Source of the DNA: an uncultured Collinsella sp.
Lineage (GTDB): Bacteria; Actinomycetota; Coriobacteriia; Coriobacteriales; Coriobacteriaceae
DNA length: 5,696 nt
Direction: 5' to 3'
NCBI GenBank assembly: GCA_902470895.1
Contig: CABRID010000117.1
Location: 1 to 5,696, forward strand
A program made the position numbers and the translations under genes. Shown piece by piece: positions 4,719-5,696 of this stretch (position 1 is its first letter; each line of letters begins with the position of its first letter). The notes under the pieces were generated by a model. The model made no database searches. It saw only the letters and a list, made by a program, of their open reading frames with translations, and had not been told where the DNA came from.

Positions 4719-4833
4719 GGCGGTAGGTAATTAAGCCGACCAAGGAACCGGGATGCGAAAGGAGGCCCGCATATGAATTGCTTACCAAGACGAATGCCGG
4801 GCTCCTGTTTGCGCCCGTCGGCGTGATCAGGAG
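4719..4833 (+). promoter_or_regulatory. Structured metY leader with alternative RNA helices
   Basis: Helix A pairs 4722-4732 with 4776-4786: 11 bp, two G.U wobbles, and three more pairs (4719-4721 with 4796-4798) beyond a bulge. Inside it 4753-4757 (ATGCG) pairs with 4768-4772 (CGCAT), placing the upstream-ORF Shine-Dalgarno in the loop. Helix B pairs 4802-4815 with 4820-4833: 13 bp, one mismatch (4808/4827), loop CGTC. A competing helix C pairs the Shine-Dalgarno stretch 4761-4769 with 4798-4805 (one bulge) and excludes helix B and the small hairpin. The CTCCT at 4802-4806 can also pair with the metY Shine-Dalgarno (4876-4880). I see no SAM, SAH or T-box consensus. Helices are read by eye, without energies. 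Confidence 0.55.
4773..4826 (+). CDS. 17-codon leader peptide upstream of metY (MNCLPRRMPGSCLRPSA)
   Basis: The ATG at 4773 is preceded by AAAGGAGG (4758-4765) with a 7-base spacer, one of the best ribosome sites in the window, so translation is likely. The TGA is at 4824-4826, 60 bases before the metY ATG. The peptide has two Cys (positions 3 and 12), three Arg and three Pro. The run TTA-CCA-AGA-CGA (codons 4-7) uses A/T-ending codons that are rare in the neighbouring genes. Codons 2-5 form one arm of helix A, and the second half forms the 5' arm of helix B, so ribosome position would decide which helix can form. A regulatory leader sensing Cys-tRNA or elongation is the likely role. The same region is also open in another frame from a TTG at 4778, but that start lacks its own Shine-Dalgarno. 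Confidence 0.6.
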   Translation: MNCLPRRMPGSCLRPSA

Positions 4834-4840
4834 ACAGCGA

Positions 4841-4870
4841 CTTACTTCTCTTACTCTTATTACTTTCTTC
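4841..4870 (+). promoter_or_regulatory. G-free pyrimidine tract with TTACT repeated every nine bases
   Basis: From 4840 to 4870 the plus strand contains no G and is mainly C and T. TTACT recurs at 4842, 4851 and 4860, an exact nine-base period. The tract lies between the leader ORF stop (4826) and the metY Shine-Dalgarno AAGGAG (4875-4880). An unstructured, C-containing, G-poor RNA is what Rho binds, so it may serve as a loading site when the leader is not translated. It could equally be a spacer that keeps the metY ribosome site open. Confidence 0.4.
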
Positions 4871-4886
4871 GATCAAGGAGATCATC

Positions 4887-5650
4887 ATGAGCCAGTTTAT
4901 CAACAACCCCGAGCACACCTTTGGTTTCGATACCCTGCAGCTGCACGTTGGCCAGGAGAGCGCCGATCCTGCATCCGACTCCCGTGCTGTGCCTATCTAT
5001 CAAACCACGAGCTATGTGTTCCGCAACTCCCAGCACGCCGCCGACCGCTTTGGTCTTGCCGACGCCGGTAACATCTACGGCCGTCTGACCAACTCCACCC
5101 AGGGCGTCTTCGAGGACCGTATCGCTGCGCTCGAGGGCGGCGTTGCTGGCCTCGCCGTCGCCTCTGGCGCCGCCGCCATCACCTATACCCTGCAGGCCCT
5201 CGCCCAGGCCGGTGACCACGTGGTCGCCCAGAAGACCATCTACGGCGGTTCCTACAACCTGCTGGAGCACACGCTCTCCCAGTTTGGTGTCGAGACCACC
5301 TTCGTCGATGCCCATAACCTGGACGAGGTCGAGGGCGCCATCAAGGACAACACCACGGTCATCTATCTCGAGACGCTCGGTAACCCCAACTCCGACATCC
5401 CCAACATCGACGCCATCTCCGAGATCGCCAAGAAGCATGGCCTGCCGGTTGTCGTCGACAACACCTTCGGCACCCCGTATCTGTTCCGTCCGCTGGAGCA
5501 TGGTGCCAACATCGTCGTCCACTCCGCAACCAAGTTTATCGGCGGCCACGGCACCTCGCTGGGCGGTGTGATCGTCGACGGCGGTAACTTCGATTGGAAG
5601 GCGAGTGGCAAGTACGCCCAGATCGCTGAGCCCAACCCCTCCTACCACGG
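4887..5650 (+). CDS. metY: O-acetylhomoserine sulfhydrylase (3' end missing)
   Basis: PLP enzyme of the Cys/Met metabolism family that joins O-acetylhomoserine and sulfide to give homocysteine (EC 2.5.1.49); many members also act on O-acetylserine. The first 254 of roughly 430 residues are present. Visible sites are the phosphate-binding Y64 and R66 (IYGRLTN), the cofactor pocket LAVASGAAA, D191 that contacts the pyridine nitrogen (VVVDNTFGTPYL), and the Schiff-base lysine K216 (HSATKFIGGHGT). The insert GGNFDWKASGKYAQIAEPNPSYHG is typical of MetY and separates it from cystathionine synthases and lyases. Shine-Dalgarno AAGGAG (4875-4880) is 6 bases before the ATG. The reading frame ends at the sequencing adapter, so the truncation is technical. 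Control is likely through the upstream promoter, operators and leader ORF. Confidence 0.95.
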
Positions 5651-5696
5651 CTGTCTCTTATACACATCTGACGCTGCCGACGATACTCCTTGTGTA
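5651..5696. other. Nextera i5-side sequencing adapter (artefact)
   Basis: Positions 5651-5669 are the Tn5 mosaic end in reverse (CTGTCTCTTATACACATCT). They are followed by GACGCTGCCGACGA (5670-5683), an 8-base index TACTCCTT (5684-5691; complement AAGGAGTA, which I recall as S507) and GTGTA, the start of the P5 complement. This is library sequence and must not be read as part of metY. Confidence 0.98.

Noticed and set aside
4711..4886. SAM, SAH, cobalamin riboswitch or T-box in the metY leader
   Set aside because: Searched by eye for their conserved cores, such as the T-box GGTGGNACCGCG, and found none. A covariance search would be decisive.
4778..5071. TTG-started frame running into metY from the leader
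   Set aside because: It has no ribosome site of its own and is in the wrong frame for metY; beyond 4887 it is only an alternative frame of metY.
4860..5648. Minus-strand open frame of 262 codons rich in Gly, Val and Asp
   Set aside because: Mirror frame of metY, whose PLP motifs are intact.
49..5650. CRISPR arrays, tRNA or rRNA genes, insertion sequences, phage or defence genes
   Set aside because: No regularly spaced repeats, tRNA cloverleaf, transposase or phage-type protein was seen on either strand.

Overview
This is a GC-rich bacterial contig that keeps untrimmed Illumina Nextera adapters at both ends, so the biological sequence is only positions 49-5650. Gene content, codon bias and protein style (Cof-type HAD phosphatase, PerR-like Fur protein, single-domain RNase HI, a LysR regulator divergent from metY) look like a gut Coriobacteriia such as Collinsella. 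That assignment is inference from the proteins; there is no rRNA or other marker here.

Layout. Positions 1-48 are adapter. Positions 49-132 hold the last 27 codons of an unidentified plus-strand gene, followed by a strong hairpin (145-187) and a Cof-type HAD phosphatase (215-1012, plus). A 71-base imperfect palindrome (1016-1086) fills the gap to the convergent minus-strand cluster. Read in the direction of transcription, that cluster is a LysR regulator (4614-3712), rnhA (3612-3127), a Gfo/Idh/MocA oxidoreductase (3051-1945), an N-terminally extended acylphosphatase (1942-1532, two bases after the oxidoreductase stop) and a PerR-like Fur regulator (1470-1090). Positions 4615-4886 form a 272-base divergent control region. 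On its right is metY (4887 onward, plus), O-acetylhomoserine sulfhydrylase, which the adapter cuts at codon 254. The last 46 bases are adapter.

The genes are mostly ordinary housekeeping functions: phosphatase salvage, RNA:DNA hybrid removal, redox sensing, and sulfur assimilation into homocysteine. The most interesting part is the control region of metY. It has a good sigma-70-type promoter with exactly 17 bases between its boxes, and a 6-6-6 dyad operator that fills that spacer. An ATC-N9-GAT LysR-type box is centred about 66 bases before the expected start point. The 5' leader is about 175 bases long and carries a 17-codon upstream ORF (MNCLPRRMPGSCLRPSA) with a very strong Shine-Dalgarno sequence. 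Around that ORF are mutually exclusive RNA helices and then a G-free pyrimidine tract. Together these look like a translation-sensing attenuator for cysteine/homocysteine synthesis, with no match to a named riboswitch class that I can recognise. The palindrome between the convergent genes is the second feature worth a search: it has ACAT direct repeats at its edges, and its non-Watson-Crick pairs are G.U on one strand only.
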